From: Sphingomonas sp. QA11
GTDB lineage: Bacteria > Pseudomonadota > Alphaproteobacteria > Sphingomonadales > Sphingomonadaceae
Direction of reading: 5' to 3'
Assembly (NCBI RefSeq): GCF_028473665.1
Contig: NZ_CP098774.1
Location: 5,079,501 to 5,143,500, forward strand
DNA: 64,000 nucleotides
The position numbers and the translations under genes were made by a program. Each line of letters starts with the position of its first letter. Positions within the stretch are counted from its first letter, which is position 1. Shown here piece by piece: positions 16,256 to 25,191 of the stretch. Under the pieces are notes generated by a model. That model made no database searches. It was not told the DNA's origin and saw only the letters and a list, made by a program, of their open reading frames with translations.

Positions 16256-17407
16256 ATGAAAGACCCGTTCGGCATGACCAGATTCCTTTTTCGCGCGCTG
16301 CCCCTGTTTGTCCTGGCCGGCGCTGCTTCCGCCGGCGTCGCGCAGGATGCCGCCCACACGGTCGCGTTCAAGGTGCCGGGCGGCCTGCCCTTCGCGGTGA
16401 GCGACCAGGGCAGCTTCGACACGCCCTTCGCGCTGGCCTTCCTGCCCGATGGTCGAATCCTCGTCACGGAGAAGCCGGGCAAGCTTAAGCTGCGCGCGAC
16501 CAATGGGGCTGTGAAGGACGTGGCCGGTGTGCCCAGAGTGGCGCCGGGCGGGCAGGGCGGCCTGCTCGACGTCGCGCTCGCGCCCGATTTCGCGAAGAGT
16601 CACACAATCTATCTGTCCTATTCGGAGCCGCGCCCGAACGGCCGGAGCCTCGCGCTCGCCCGCGCGACGCTGAAGGACGGCGCCGCGCCGAGCCTTCAGG
16701 GCCTTCGGGTGATCTTCCGTGCCGGGTCGGACGGGACGGGCGAGCAGTTCGGCGGCAACATCGCCTTCTCGCCCGATCGCACCTTGCTCTATCTCTCGTC
16801 GGGCGAGCGCCAGCGTTTCACTCCGGCCCAGGACCCGGACCAGGCGCTCGGCAAGGTCCTGCGCCTGACGCTCGACGGCAAGCCCGCGCCGGGCAATCCT
16901 CAATATGCGGCGGGCGGGGTGCGGGCCGAGACTTGGTCGCTCGGCCACCGCAATCCCTATGGCCTTGCCTTCGACAAGGGCGGTCGGCTCTGGGAAATCG
17001 AGATGGGGCCGAAGGGCGGCGACGAGGTCAACCTCATCCTGCCCGGCAGGAATTATGGCTGGCCCAAGGTGTCGAACGGCGACAATTACGATGGCACGCC
17101 GATCCCCCGCCATGCCCCGGGCGACGGGTTCGAAGCCCCCAAGGTCTGGTGGAATCCCTCGATCTCGCCGGGCGGGCTGATCATCTATTCGGGCAGGCTG
17201 TTCCCGGCCTGGCAGGGCTCGGCCTTCATCGCCGCGCTGTCCGGCCAGGCGCTGATCAGGGTCACGCTGAACGGCGACAACGCGGCCAAGGCCGACCAGT
17301 GGAACATGGGCATGCGCATCCGCGACGTGGCCCAGGCGCCGGACGGTGCGATCTGGCTGCTGCAGGATGGCCCGGGCGGGCATCTGATGCGGCTGACGCC
17401 TCGGTGA
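16256..17407 (+). CDS. PQQ-dependent sugar dehydrogenase-like protein (paralogue 2, altered active site)
   Basis: This is a tandem paralogue of the preceding gene. The start at 16256 gives MKDPFGMTRFLFRALPLFVL; the inner ATG at 16274 gives a tidier signal peptide (cleavage after AGVAQ or ASAG) and is equally possible. The propeller motifs are conserved (FLPDGRILVTEKPGK, AQDPDQALGKVLRL, SLGHRNPYGLAFD, GPKGGDEVNLI). Where paralogue 1 has GHYSGRI, this one reads GEQFGGNI, so the expected catalytic His is Gln and the following Arg is Asn. It may have lost dehydrogenase activity or use another chemistry. Confidence 0.88.
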   Translation: MKDPFGMTRFLFRALPLFVLAGAASAGVAQDAAHTVAFKVPGGLPFAVSDQGSFDTPFALAFLPDGRILVTEKPGKLKLRATNGAVKDVAGVPRVAPGGQGGLLDVALAPDFAKSHTIYLSYSEPRPNGRSLALARATLKDGAAPSLQGLRVIFRAGSDGTGEQFGGNIAFSPDRTLLYLSSGERQRFTPAQDPDQALGKVLRLTLDGKPAPGNPQYAAGGVRAETWSLGHRNPYGLAFDKGGRLWEIEMGPKGGDEVNLILPGRNYGWPKVSNGDNYDGTPIPRHAPGDGFEAPKVWWNPSISPGGLIIYSGRLFPAWQGSAFIAALSGQALIRVTLNGDNAAKADQWNMGMRIRDVAQAPDGAIWLLQDGPGGHLMRLTPR

Positions 17408-17439
17408 GCCGTCGCAGGCGGGGCTGAGTTTTAAATTCC

Positions 17440-17545
17440 CCGTTCGTGTCGAATAGGGGGCGAGCCTCTCGAGAATCCGTATCGAGACACATGTGTCCCT
17501 CGATATGCCCTCTCGACAAGCTCGATGGCTACTCGGGACGAACGG
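17440..17545. repeat. Palindromic repeat family C, diverged copy
   Basis: It begins CCGTTCGTGTCGA and ends GACAAGCTCGATGGCTACTC then GGGACGAACGG, inverted relative to the start. It matches the ends of the copies at 20541-20661 and 23030-23132. It lies between convergent genes. Confidence 0.75.
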
Positions 17546-17568
17546 TTGGGGAGAAGACCCGTTCCACC

Positions 17569-18012
17569 CTATCCGCGCAGCCTCTTCAGGTGCGCGTCGG
17601 CCTCCGCGACGCCCGGATTCCCTGGCGCTCCGGGCATCCCGGCAAGTTCCCCGTATCGCGCCCGCGCCTGGATCCAGAAGATCCAGGCCGTGTCGCTGTC
17701 GTTGATCGCTTCGGCCTGCAGCGCCGCGCTGCGCAGCGCATCGGCGATATCGAGCGGCGCGGCATCGGGTATTTCGCGATAGAGGCCCAGCATCTCGGTG
17801 ATCGCCGTGCCGGCTTCGTCGGCGCGGCCCGCCTCGACCAGCATGTCGGCGAGGTGGCGCACGGCATGGGCAAGCGCCGCGATATCCCCCAGATCGCGCA
17901 GCAGCGCCACCGCGCGGCGCTGGCGGGTCATCGCCTCGTAAAGGTCGCCGGTATCCCGCAGGCGTTGCGCGTCGCGGGCATAGGTCTCCGCCTGTGCCCG
18001 CGCGTCGCTCAT
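17569..18012 (-). CDS. Tetratricopeptide-repeat protein, small
   Basis: This 147-residue protein has no signal peptide. Helical repeats of 34-residue spacing (AQRLRDTGDLYEAMTRQRRAVALL, LAHAVRHLADMLVEAGRADEAG, DIADALRSAALQAEAIND) fit the TPR pattern. TPR proteins are protein-binding scaffolds, and the partner is unknown. It overlaps the downstream end of the two-thioesterase unit by 4 nt (18009-18012), so it is probably the last gene of that operon. Confidence 0.7.
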   Translation of the reverse strand: MSDARAQAETYARDAQRLRDTGDLYEAMTRQRRAVALLRDLGDIAALAHAVRHLADMLVEAGRADEAGTAITEMLGLYREIPDAAPLDIADALRSAALQAEAINDSDTAWIFWIQARARYGELAGMPGAPGNPGVAEADAHLKRLRG

Positions 18013-18386
18013 CGCCGGGCGATCAGATAGTTCAGGCGCGCCGCCGCGATCGGCTTGCCGCGGTCATCCTGCCAGGCGGTCGCCTCGACATTGGCGACTC
18101 GCGTGCCGAGCCGGGTGACCACCCCCTGCGCCCGGGTCGGCTTGTCGCGCCCGCCGCGCATGAAATCGACCGTGACGTTGATCGGCTTGATCCGGCCGCC
18201 GCCCTCCTCGGCCAGCGCCTGGCGGACGGCGACGATCGCCGCCATTTCCATCAGCCCGCTGATCGCGCCGCCGTGAAGGAAACCCGGCCGGCCGAGCACG
18301 CCTTTCTCGAACGGCATGATCAGCACGCTCTCATCATCGGGATCGACGCTCAGCCCGAGCAGGTCGGCATAAGGCGGCAGCGTCAC
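18009..18386 (-). CDS. PaaI-family hot-dog thioesterase
   Basis: This 125-residue protein has the PaaI pattern: RPGFLHGGAISGLMEMAA near residue 35-50 and INVTVDFMRGG, with a C-terminal beta strand region. PaaI-type enzymes hydrolyse acyl- or aryl-CoA esters. It overlaps both neighbours by 4 nt (ATGA) and is paired with a second hot-dog gene upstream, suggesting either a heteromeric enzyme or two specificities. Confidence 0.85.
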   Translation of the reverse strand: MTLPPYADLLGLSVDPDDESVLIMPFEKGVLGRPGFLHGGAISGLMEMAAIVAVRQALAEEGGGRIKPINVTVDFMRGGRDKPTRAQGVVTRLGTRVANVEATAWQDDRGKPIAAARLNYLIARR

Positions 18387-18823
18387 AGATAGCCCTCCGG
18401 CGCCATGAAGGTGCCCGTGACATGGGCGAGCGGATCGGCCGGGTCGCCGTCATGCGCCTGGCCGCGCACGAACGCGATCGAGCGGGTGATGCGATAGCAT
18501 TCGCCGCGCCCGATCACCGTCTTTCCCGGCGTCGCCGGCCGGAGATAGTCGACGCGCAGGTCGAGCGTCGCGTGCGGCCTGAAGGCGTTGAGCTTCAGCC
18601 ACACCGCCATGCTCGTCGCCATGTCCATCATCGACAGGATCGGGCCGGAGGCGATCACGCCGGTTTCGGATTCGCCGATCTGGTCCTTGCTGTAGGGAAG
18701 GGCCAGCTCGACCCAGTCGAGGCCGTGAGCGTGATAGCCGAGGCCAAGCAGGCCGCCATGGCCGCCGGCGCCGTTGCGCAGGAAGCGTTCGGGATCGAAA
18801 CGAAAGGCGTCAGTCGTCATCAT
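18383..18823 (-). CDS. PaaI-family hot-dog thioesterase
   Basis: This protein of about 146 residues starts MMTTDAFRFDPERFL. The ribosome binding site GGGAG is 6 nt from the first ATG. The conserved region GVIASGPILSMMDMATSMAVWL and LDLRVDYLRPATPG is the hot-dog helix and following strand. It is the first gene of a three-gene minus-strand unit (thioesterase, thioesterase, TPR) that diverges from the acyl-CoA ligase gene. It probably removes or recycles acyl-CoA intermediates from that pathway. Confidence 0.85.
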   Translation of the reverse strand: MMTTDAFRFDPERFLRNGAGGHGGLLGLGYHAHGLDWVELALPYSKDQIGESETGVIASGPILSMMDMATSMAVWLKLNAFRPHATLDLRVDYLRPATPGKTVIGRGECYRITRSIAFVRGQAHDGDPADPLAHVTGTFMAPEGYL

Positions 18824-18874
18824 CCCGCGCTCCCTATCGCAGCGCAGCGTGATCCGCAAAGCCGCCGGATGATC

Positions 18875-18911
18875 ATCGGATTGGGCATCCGACTGGGGCA
18901 TCCGATTGGGC
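18875..18911. repeat. Three short tandem repeats in a divergent promoter region
   Basis: Three consecutive copies of a 12-13 bp unit, ATC(C/G)GA(T/C)TGGG(G)C, lie in the 151-base gap between the thioesterase and acyl-CoA ligase genes. The position suggests a regulator-binding array. Confidence 0.5.
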
Positions 18912-18974
18912 GATTGCAGGGCCGCCCGGTGCCGTATAGCTTCGGTTGCAAAGAACAACGAATAGGAGGGGCGG

Positions 18975-20513
18975 GTGCACCCGAGCATCCATGGCGCGGA
19001 GACGCCCGACAAGCCGGCGCTGATCGTCGCAGAGACAGGCGAGACGGTGAGCTTTGCCGAGCTCGACCGGCGCTCCAACCGTGCGGCGCGACTGTTCCGC
19101 TCGGCCGGGCTGGCGATCGGCGACACGATTGCCATGTTCCTGGAGAATGTGCCCGAATTCTACGATGTCGCCTGGGGTGCGCAGCGCAGCGGCCTTTTCT
19201 ATGTCTGCATCTCGACCAAGCTGACCGCGCCCGAGGTGGCCTATATCGTGCGCGACAGCGGGGCGAAGCTGGTCGTGGCGTCGGCCGGGCTGGAGGTTGC
19301 CTCGGCGCTCGCAGGAGACCTGGCTGATATCGCGCGCTACACGATCGGCGGCACTGTGCCGGGCTGGTCAGCCTGGGAAGAGGCGGTGGCGGGCATGCCT
19401 GATACCCCGATCGGCGACGAGCGCGCTGGAATCGACATGCTCTATTCCTCCGGCACCACCGGCCGGCCCAAGGGCGTGCGTGTCGCGCTGCCCGAGGACC
19501 CCGATATCGCTGCACCGAATGTGCTGATGATGCTCGCGCGCGGGCTCTACGGGCTCGGGCCGGATACCATCTATCTCAGCCCCGCGCCGCTCTATCACGC
19601 AGCACCGCTTCGCTGGTCGATGACGGTGCTCCGGCTCGGCGGCACGGTCGTGATGATGCAGCATTTCTCGCCGCTGGCCGCGCTGGCGGCGATCGAGACC
19701 TATGGCGCGACGGCGAGCCAGTGGGTGCCGACTCATTTCGTGCGCATGCTCAAGCTGGACGAGAGGGAGCGAAGCCGTTTCGACCTGTCGACGCTGAAGG
19801 TCGCGATCCACGCCGCCGCGCCCTGCCCGATCCCGGTCAAGGAAGCGATGATCGCCTGGTGGGGCCCGGTGTTGTACGAATATTATGCGGGATCGGAAGG
19901 CAATGGGCTGACCACGATCACTTCGGAACAATGGCTGGCGCACAAGGGGTCGGTCGGCACGGCGGCCTATGGCGTGCTGCACATCTGCGACGAGGCGGGC
20001 CAGGAGCTCGGCCCGGACGAGGAGGGGCTGGTCTATTTCGAGGGCGGCGGCCAGTTCGAATATCACAACGATCCCGCCAAGACGGCCGAGGCGCGCAATG
20101 CGAAAGGCTGGACGACGCTTGGCGATATCGGGCGGATCGATGCCGAGGGCTATCTCTACCTGACCGATCGCAAGAGCTTCATGATCATTTCGGGCGGGGT
20201 GAACATCTACCCGCAGGAGATCGAGAACCGGCTGATCACGCATCGGCGCGTGGCCGATGTCGCGGTAATCGGCGGGCCCTGCCCTGAAATGGGCGAGCGG
20301 GTCGTCGCGGTGGTGCAGCCGGTCGACATGGCGGAAGCCGGCCCCGCGCTGGCGGAGGAACTGACCGCCTGGTGCCGCGTGGAGCTGTCAGGGGTGAAGA
20401 CGCCCCGCCAGATCGATTTCACCGAGGAACTGCCCCGGCATGCGACGGGCAAGCTCTACAAGCGTTTGCTGCGCGACCGCTATTGGGGCGTGGGTGGGGG
20501 GCGGATCGTGTGA
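18975..20513 (+). CDS. Acyl-CoA synthetase (AMP-forming)
   Basis: This 512-residue member of the ANL superfamily activates a carboxylic acid to its CoA thioester through an acyl-adenylate. Visible motifs are MLYSSGTTGRPKG (P-loop-like A3 core), YEYYAGSEGNG (A5), GWTTLGDIGRID (A7), DRKSFMIISGGVNIYPQEIE (hinge, A8) and PRHATGKLYKRLLRD with the catalytic Lys (A10). The GTG start has a strong ribosome binding site (AGGAGGGGCGGGTG). It is probably the entry enzyme for the acyl-CoA cluster that follows. The chain-length or ring substrate is unknown. Confidence 0.93.
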   Translation: MHPSIHGAETPDKPALIVAETGETVSFAELDRRSNRAARLFRSAGLAIGDTIAMFLENVPEFYDVAWGAQRSGLFYVCISTKLTAPEVAYIVRDSGAKLVVASAGLEVASALAGDLADIARYTIGGTVPGWSAWEEAVAGMPDTPIGDERAGIDMLYSSGTTGRPKGVRVALPEDPDIAAPNVLMMLARGLYGLGPDTIYLSPAPLYHAAPLRWSMTVLRLGGTVVMMQHFSPLAALAAIETYGATASQWVPTHFVRMLKLDERERSRFDLSTLKVAIHAAAPCPIPVKEAMIAWWGPVLYEYYAGSEGNGLTTITSEQWLAHKGSVGTAAYGVLHICDEAGQELGPDEEGLVYFEGGGQFEYHNDPAKTAEARNAKGWTTLGDIGRIDAEGYLYLTDRKSFMIISGGVNIYPQEIENRLITHRRVADVAVIGGPCPEMGERVVAVVQPVDMAEAGPALAEELTAWCRVELSGVKTPRQIDFTEELPRHATGKLYKRLLRDRYWGVGGGRIV

Positions 20514-20540
20514 TCGGTGCCGAGGAATCGATACCAGAAC

Positions 20541-20661
20541 CCCGTTCGTCGTGAGTAGCCATTGAGCCTGTCGAAATGGCATATCGAAGGACAGGCCCTA
20601 CGCGGAACTTGTCCTTCGATACGGGCCTTCGACAAGCTCAGTCCCTACTCAGGACGAACGG
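20541..20661. repeat. Palindromic repeat family C
   Basis: The outer ends are CCCGTTCGTCGTGAGTAGCC and CTACTCAGGACGAACGG, inverted. Inside are further inverted segments TTGAGCCTGTCGAA.../...CTTCGACAAGCTCA and a central ATCGAAGGACAGG / TTGTCCTTCGAT pair, so the whole 121 bases can form one long hairpin. It sits between two plus-strand genes. Confidence 0.85.
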
Positions 20662-20686
20662 CATTCATCTCGAAGGAATGACTCAC

Positions 20687-21469
20687 ATGAACGACCGCGT
20701 CTCCATCACCGTCACCGACCATGTCGCGGATGTCCGCCTGACGCGCGCCGACAAGATGAACGCGATCGATCCGGCGATGTTCAAGGGCATCGCCGCGGCG
20801 ATCGACCAGCTGGGCGGGATGGCCAATGTCCGCGCCGTGATTCTCTCTGGCGAGGGGCGCGGCTTCTGCGCCGGGCTCGATATGCAGAGCATGGCGGGCG
20901 GCGGGTCTGGTATCGACCTGGGCAGCCGGCGTCCCGACGGCGCCAATCTGGTTCAGCAGGTTTCCTGGGGCTGGCGCATGCTGCCGATGCCGGTGATCGC
21001 GGCGGTGCACGGCGTGGCGCTGGGTGGCGGGTTCCAGATCATGTCGGGCGCCGATATCCGCATCGCAGCGCCGGGCACGCGCCTGTCGATCCGCGAGGGG
21101 CATTGGGGCCTCGTGCCCGACATGGGCGGCATCGCGCTGTGGCGGACGCTGGTGCGTGACGACCTGCTGCGCGAGCTGACCTATACCGCGCGGGAATTCA
21201 CTGCGGAGGAAGCGCTGGGATATGGCTTCGTCACGCGCCTTGCCGACGATCCGCATGAAGCGGCCATGGCGCTGGCGCGGGAGATCGCCGGGCGCAGCCC
21301 GCACGCCGTGCGCGGGTCGAAGCGGCTGTTCAACCTCGCCGCCGATGCCGATCCCAGGGCGATTCTCGAGGCCGAGACGGTCGAGCAGCTGCGGGTGATC
21401 CGCCAGCCCAACCAGGTCGAGGCGGTGATGGCCAATATGGAGAAGCGCACGCCCCGGTTCAAAGACTAG
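20687..21469 (+). CDS. Enoyl-CoA hydratase/isomerase (crotonase) family protein
   Basis: This 260-residue crotonase fold protein has the oxyanion-hole motifs GRGFCAGLDMQS and GVALGGGFQIMSGADIRIAA, and SIREGHWGLVPDMGG with the region that carries the catalytic acid. It hydrates or isomerises an enoyl-CoA in beta-oxidation. The ATG at 20687 is chosen because AAGGAA lies 8 bases upstream; an ATG at 20678 adds three residues. A longer open frame reaches back into the repeat and is not credible. Confidence 0.92.
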   Translation: MNDRVSITVTDHVADVRLTRADKMNAIDPAMFKGIAAAIDQLGGMANVRAVILSGEGRGFCAGLDMQSMAGGGSGIDLGSRRPDGANLVQQVSWGWRMLPMPVIAAVHGVALGGGFQIMSGADIRIAAPGTRLSIREGHWGLVPDMGGIALWRTLVRDDLLRELTYTAREFTAEEALGYGFVTRLADDPHEAAMALAREIAGRSPHAVRGSKRLFNLAADADPRAILEAETVEQLRVIRQPNQVEAVMANMEKRTPRFKD

Positions 21470-21527
21470 GGATACAAAGACCGGGGCGGGCCGACCTCAT
21501 CGGTGCGATTGCAGCAAGAGAGATGGT

Positions 21528-21686
21528 TCGCGCGGAGGCGCAGAGCACGCGGAGAAGATCCGGCCAGCGGCAACGGGCGGTTTGCGGCGACAAACACGTC
21601 CATGAACCGACGACTTGCCGGCACATGATGATCAAGTCGGAAAACGAACTCCGCGTGCTCTGCGCCTCTGCGCGAATCCTCCTCTG
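21528..21686. repeat. Palindromic repeat family D
   Basis: The left arm GCGGAGGCGCAGAGCACGCG and right arm CGCGTGCTCTGCGCCTCTGC are nearly perfect inverted repeats around a loop of about 100 bases. The core GAGGCGCAGAGNNCGCGGAG is a pattern I recall from other sphingomonad intergenic regions. It fills most of the 250-base gap between convergent genes; small frames in it are not genes. Confidence 0.8.
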
Positions 21687-21719
21687 CACCCATGCCAATG
21701 ACGTGAATGCCGATCCGGC

Positions 21720-22169
21720 CTAGAGATTGGGCAAAGGCGGGGATCGTTCGATCCGATATTGCTCGAGCCCGGCGCGCAGCTCGTCGGGTAACCGGATCGT
21801 GCCGGACGCGCCGCTCATCACGATCGCCGCGTCGCAGGTCGCGATCGCGAAACCCTGCTGGAACGCGGTGGAGAGGATCTGCCAGCTTCGGGTGCCGATC
21901 TCGCCGATGCCGGTGGCGATCTCGACATCGGCCGGGAAGCTACCCTCGGCCAGATAGTTGATCTCGATCCGCGCGACGAGCCAGCGATGCCCTTTCCACC
22001 CGCTCAGCCCCATCGCCTGGTTGAAGCGCACCCGCCCGCTCTCGAACAGGGCCGCCATCGCGACATTGTTGATATGGCCGAGCGGATCGAGGTCCTGGAA
22101 ACGGGTCTGGATCAGTTCGCTGTGCGGATAGGCCGTTGGGCTCAGCCGGGATGGATCGGGTCGGGCCAT
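21720..22169 (-). CDS. Acyl-CoA thioesterase (4HBT-type)
   Basis: This 149-residue hot-dog protein contains FQDLDPLGHINNVAMAALFESGRVRF, the classic 4-hydroxybenzoyl-CoA thioesterase motif with the catalytic Asp in DPLGHINN. The start MARPDPSRL is chosen where the family begins. It hydrolyses an aryl- or acyl-CoA. It belongs to the acyl-CoA cluster, downstream of the SDR gene on the same strand. Confidence 0.9.
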   Translation of the reverse strand: MARPDPSRLSPTAYPHSELIQTRFQDLDPLGHINNVAMAALFESGRVRFNQAMGLSGWKGHRWLVARIEINYLAEGSFPADVEIATGIGEIGTRSWQILSTAFQQGFAIATCDAAIVMSGASGTIRLPDELRAGLEQYRIERSPPLPNL

Positions 22170-22180
22170 TGCGCTCCTAG

Positions 22181-22214
22181 TCCCCCTCCCGCTTGCGGAA
22201 GGGGGAGAGAGGGG
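22181..22214. repeat. Short CCCCCTCCC/GGGGGAG hairpin
   Basis: TCCCCCTCCCGCTTGCGGAA then GGGGGAGAGA forms a stem-loop between the SDR and thioesterase genes. It resembles the ends of the larger family F copies (50456-50605). Confidence 0.5.
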
Positions 22215-22227
22215 GAGAGAGCGAAGA

Positions 22228-23010
22228 TCAGCGCGGCGCCATCCGGATCGCGCCGTCAAGGCGAACATCCTCGCCGTTGAAATAGCTGTTCTCGATCATC
22301 GCCAGCGCAAGCTGGGCATATTCGGGCGCGTTGCCGAGGCGCTTGGGGAAAGGCACTGACGCCGCGAGATTGTCCTTCACCTGTTGCGGGGCGCCCTGCA
22401 TCAGCGGGGTGTTGAAGATGCCCGGCAGGATGGTGTTGACGCGAATGCCTTCGCCCATCAGGTCGCGCGCGATCGGCAGGGTCATGCCGACCACGCCGCC
22501 CTTCGACGCCGAATAGGCGGCCTGGCCGATCTGGCCGTCCTCGGCCGCGACGCTCGCGGTCATCACGATCGCGCCGCGCTCGCCATCCTCGCCCGGCGCC
22601 AGCGTCAGCATGCCAGCCGCCGATTTCGCCACGCAGCGGAAGGTGCCGACCAGGTTGATCTGGATGAGCCAGTTGAACGCATCGAGCGAGAAATGCTTGA
22701 TCGATCCGTCCTCCTTCGACCGGCTCGCCGTCTTCATCGCATTGCCCGTGCCGGCGCAGCAGACCAGGATGCTCTCCTGCCCGTTCGTCGCGCGCGCCTT
22801 GGCGAAGCCGGCGTCGACGCTCTCGTCGGAGGTGACGTTCACTTCGCAGAACACGCCGCCGATCTCGGCCGCGACTTTCTCGCCCTTGTCCGCCTGGAGG
22901 TCGAAGATCGCGACCTTCACGCCTTTCGCGGCAAGTGCCCTGGCGGTCGCCTCGCCGAGGCCGGAGGAACCACCGGTAACGACGGCGGCGATGTTGGTGT
23001 CGAGTTTCAT
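22228..23010 (-). CDS. Short-chain dehydrogenase, 3-hydroxyacyl-CoA dehydrogenase type
   Basis: This 260-residue SDR has the dinucleotide motif VTGGSSGLGEATARAL, the catalytic AAYSASKGGVVG (Tyr and Lys) and IRVNTILPGIFNTPL. The overall pattern (VAAEIGGVFCEVNVTSDES, FNWLIQINLVGTFR) is that of the HSD10/type II 3-hydroxyacyl-CoA dehydrogenase group, which oxidises 3-hydroxyacyl-CoA with NAD. With the ligase, crotonase and thiolase around it, it completes a beta-oxidation set. Confidence 0.9.
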   Translation of the reverse strand: MKLDTNIAAVVTGGSSGLGEATARALAAKGVKVAIFDLQADKGEKVAAEIGGVFCEVNVTSDESVDAGFAKARATNGQESILVCCAGTGNAMKTASRSKEDGSIKHFSLDAFNWLIQINLVGTFRCVAKSAAGMLTLAPGEDGERGAIVMTASVAAEDGQIGQAAYSASKGGVVGMTLPIARDLMGEGIRVNTILPGIFNTPLMQGAPQQVKDNLAASVPFPKRLGNAPEYAQLALAMIENSYFNGEDVRLDGAIRMAPR

Positions 23011-23029
23011 CGTCTTCCTTTCAAAACTG

Positions 23030-23132
23030 CCGTTCGTCCCGAGTAGCCGCTGAGCCTGTCGAAGCGGCGTATCGAAGGACAGGTGCTTCGATACGGGCCT
23101 TCGACACGCTCAGTCCCTGCTCAGCACGAACG
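23030..23132. repeat. Palindromic repeat family C
   Basis: Ends GCCGTTCGTCCCGAGTAGCC and TCAGCACGAACGG are inverted. Internal arms TGAGCCTGTCGAAG and CTTCGACACGCTCA also pair. It lies between the SDR and thiolase genes, both minus strand, and could act on their shared transcript. Confidence 0.85.
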
Positions 23133-23147
23133 GATGGAATGTTGTCC

Positions 23148-24317
<1,170 letters not shown>

Positions 24318-24423
24318 GCTTCGCTCTCCATCAGGTTCGTATTTGCAACCCACTCTTGCCCAATCCCGGCGGGTCGGCAAGGGTGAGTCGGCATACCCGA
24401 TCGTCGAAAGATGGAGCTACAGG

Positions 24424-25089
24424 ATGAATGTGACGGATGCCGTAGCGGCACGCCGATCTGTACGTGGATTTCAGGAAAGGCCAGTCGATCCGGCGATGCT
24501 GAAGACGATCGTGACACGGGCCGCGCGGGCGGCGACCGGCGGCAATCTCCAGCCCTGGCATGTCGACCTGGTGACGGGCGAGTCGCTCGCCGCGCTGAAG
24601 GCGGCGATGATGGCGACGCTGATGGCGGGCGAGACCGAAGAGCCGGCCTATGCGATCTATCCGCCGGAGCTGACCGCGCCCTATCGAGACCGGCGCTTCG
24701 CGATCGGCGAGGCGATGTACGCGCAGATCGGCATCCCGCGTGAGGACAAGGCGGCGCGGCGATTGTGGTTCGCGCGCAATTTCCAGTTCTTCGGCGCGCC
24801 GGCGGCCTTGTTCTGCACGGTCGACCGGCAGATGGGCCCGCCGCAATGGGCCGATCTCGGCATGTATCTGCAGAATGTGATGCTGCTTGCGGTGGAGGCC
24901 GGCCTCGCGACCTGCGCGCAGGAATGCTGGGCGCTCTATCCGGAGACGATCACCGGTTTTCTGGAAACCCCGGCGGAGCGGATGCTCTTCTGCGGCATGG
25001 CGATCGGCTATGAGGATGAAGCGGAACCGGCGAACCGGTTGCGGAGCGCAAGGGCACCGGAAGAGGAGTGGCTGAAGGTACATATGTAA
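24424..25089 (+). CDS. Nitroreductase family protein
   Basis: This 221-residue FMN flavoprotein begins MNVTDAVAARRSVRGF, which contains the FMN-binding Arg-Ser-Val-Arg. It also has GGNLQPWHV, DLGMYLQNVMLLAVEAGLATC and GMAIGYEDE. Nitroreductase-fold enzymes reduce nitro groups or enones with NAD(P)H; here the acyl-CoA context suggests an enoate-type role, but that is inference. GGAG lies 8 bases before the ATG. A short GC-rich hairpin follows its stop at 25088-25108. Confidence 0.9.
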   Translation: MNVTDAVAARRSVRGFQERPVDPAMLKTIVTRAARAATGGNLQPWHVDLVTGESLAALKAAMMATLMAGETEEPAYAIYPPELTAPYRDRRFAIGEAMYAQIGIPREDKAARRLWFARNFQFFGAPAALFCTVDRQMGPPQWADLGMYLQNVMLLAVEAGLATCAQECWALYPETITGFLETPAERMLFCGMAIGYEDEAEPANRLRSARAPEEEWLKVHM

Positions 25090-25191
25090 TCCTCCGTGCG
25101 GGGGAGGACTAAGGATGTCCGTGCGCCCGACGCTTCCCTTCCACCCAACTCTGCAATTGACGCTGCAGTGCAGCATCGCCACCTGTCGCCG

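Noticed and set aside
18875..18911. Possible CRISPR array
   Set aside because: The repeats are only 12-13 bp, directly adjacent without spacers and only three in number.
21459..21723. Small open frames on both strands within repeat family D
   Set aside because: They coincide with the palindrome arms and have no protein pattern.
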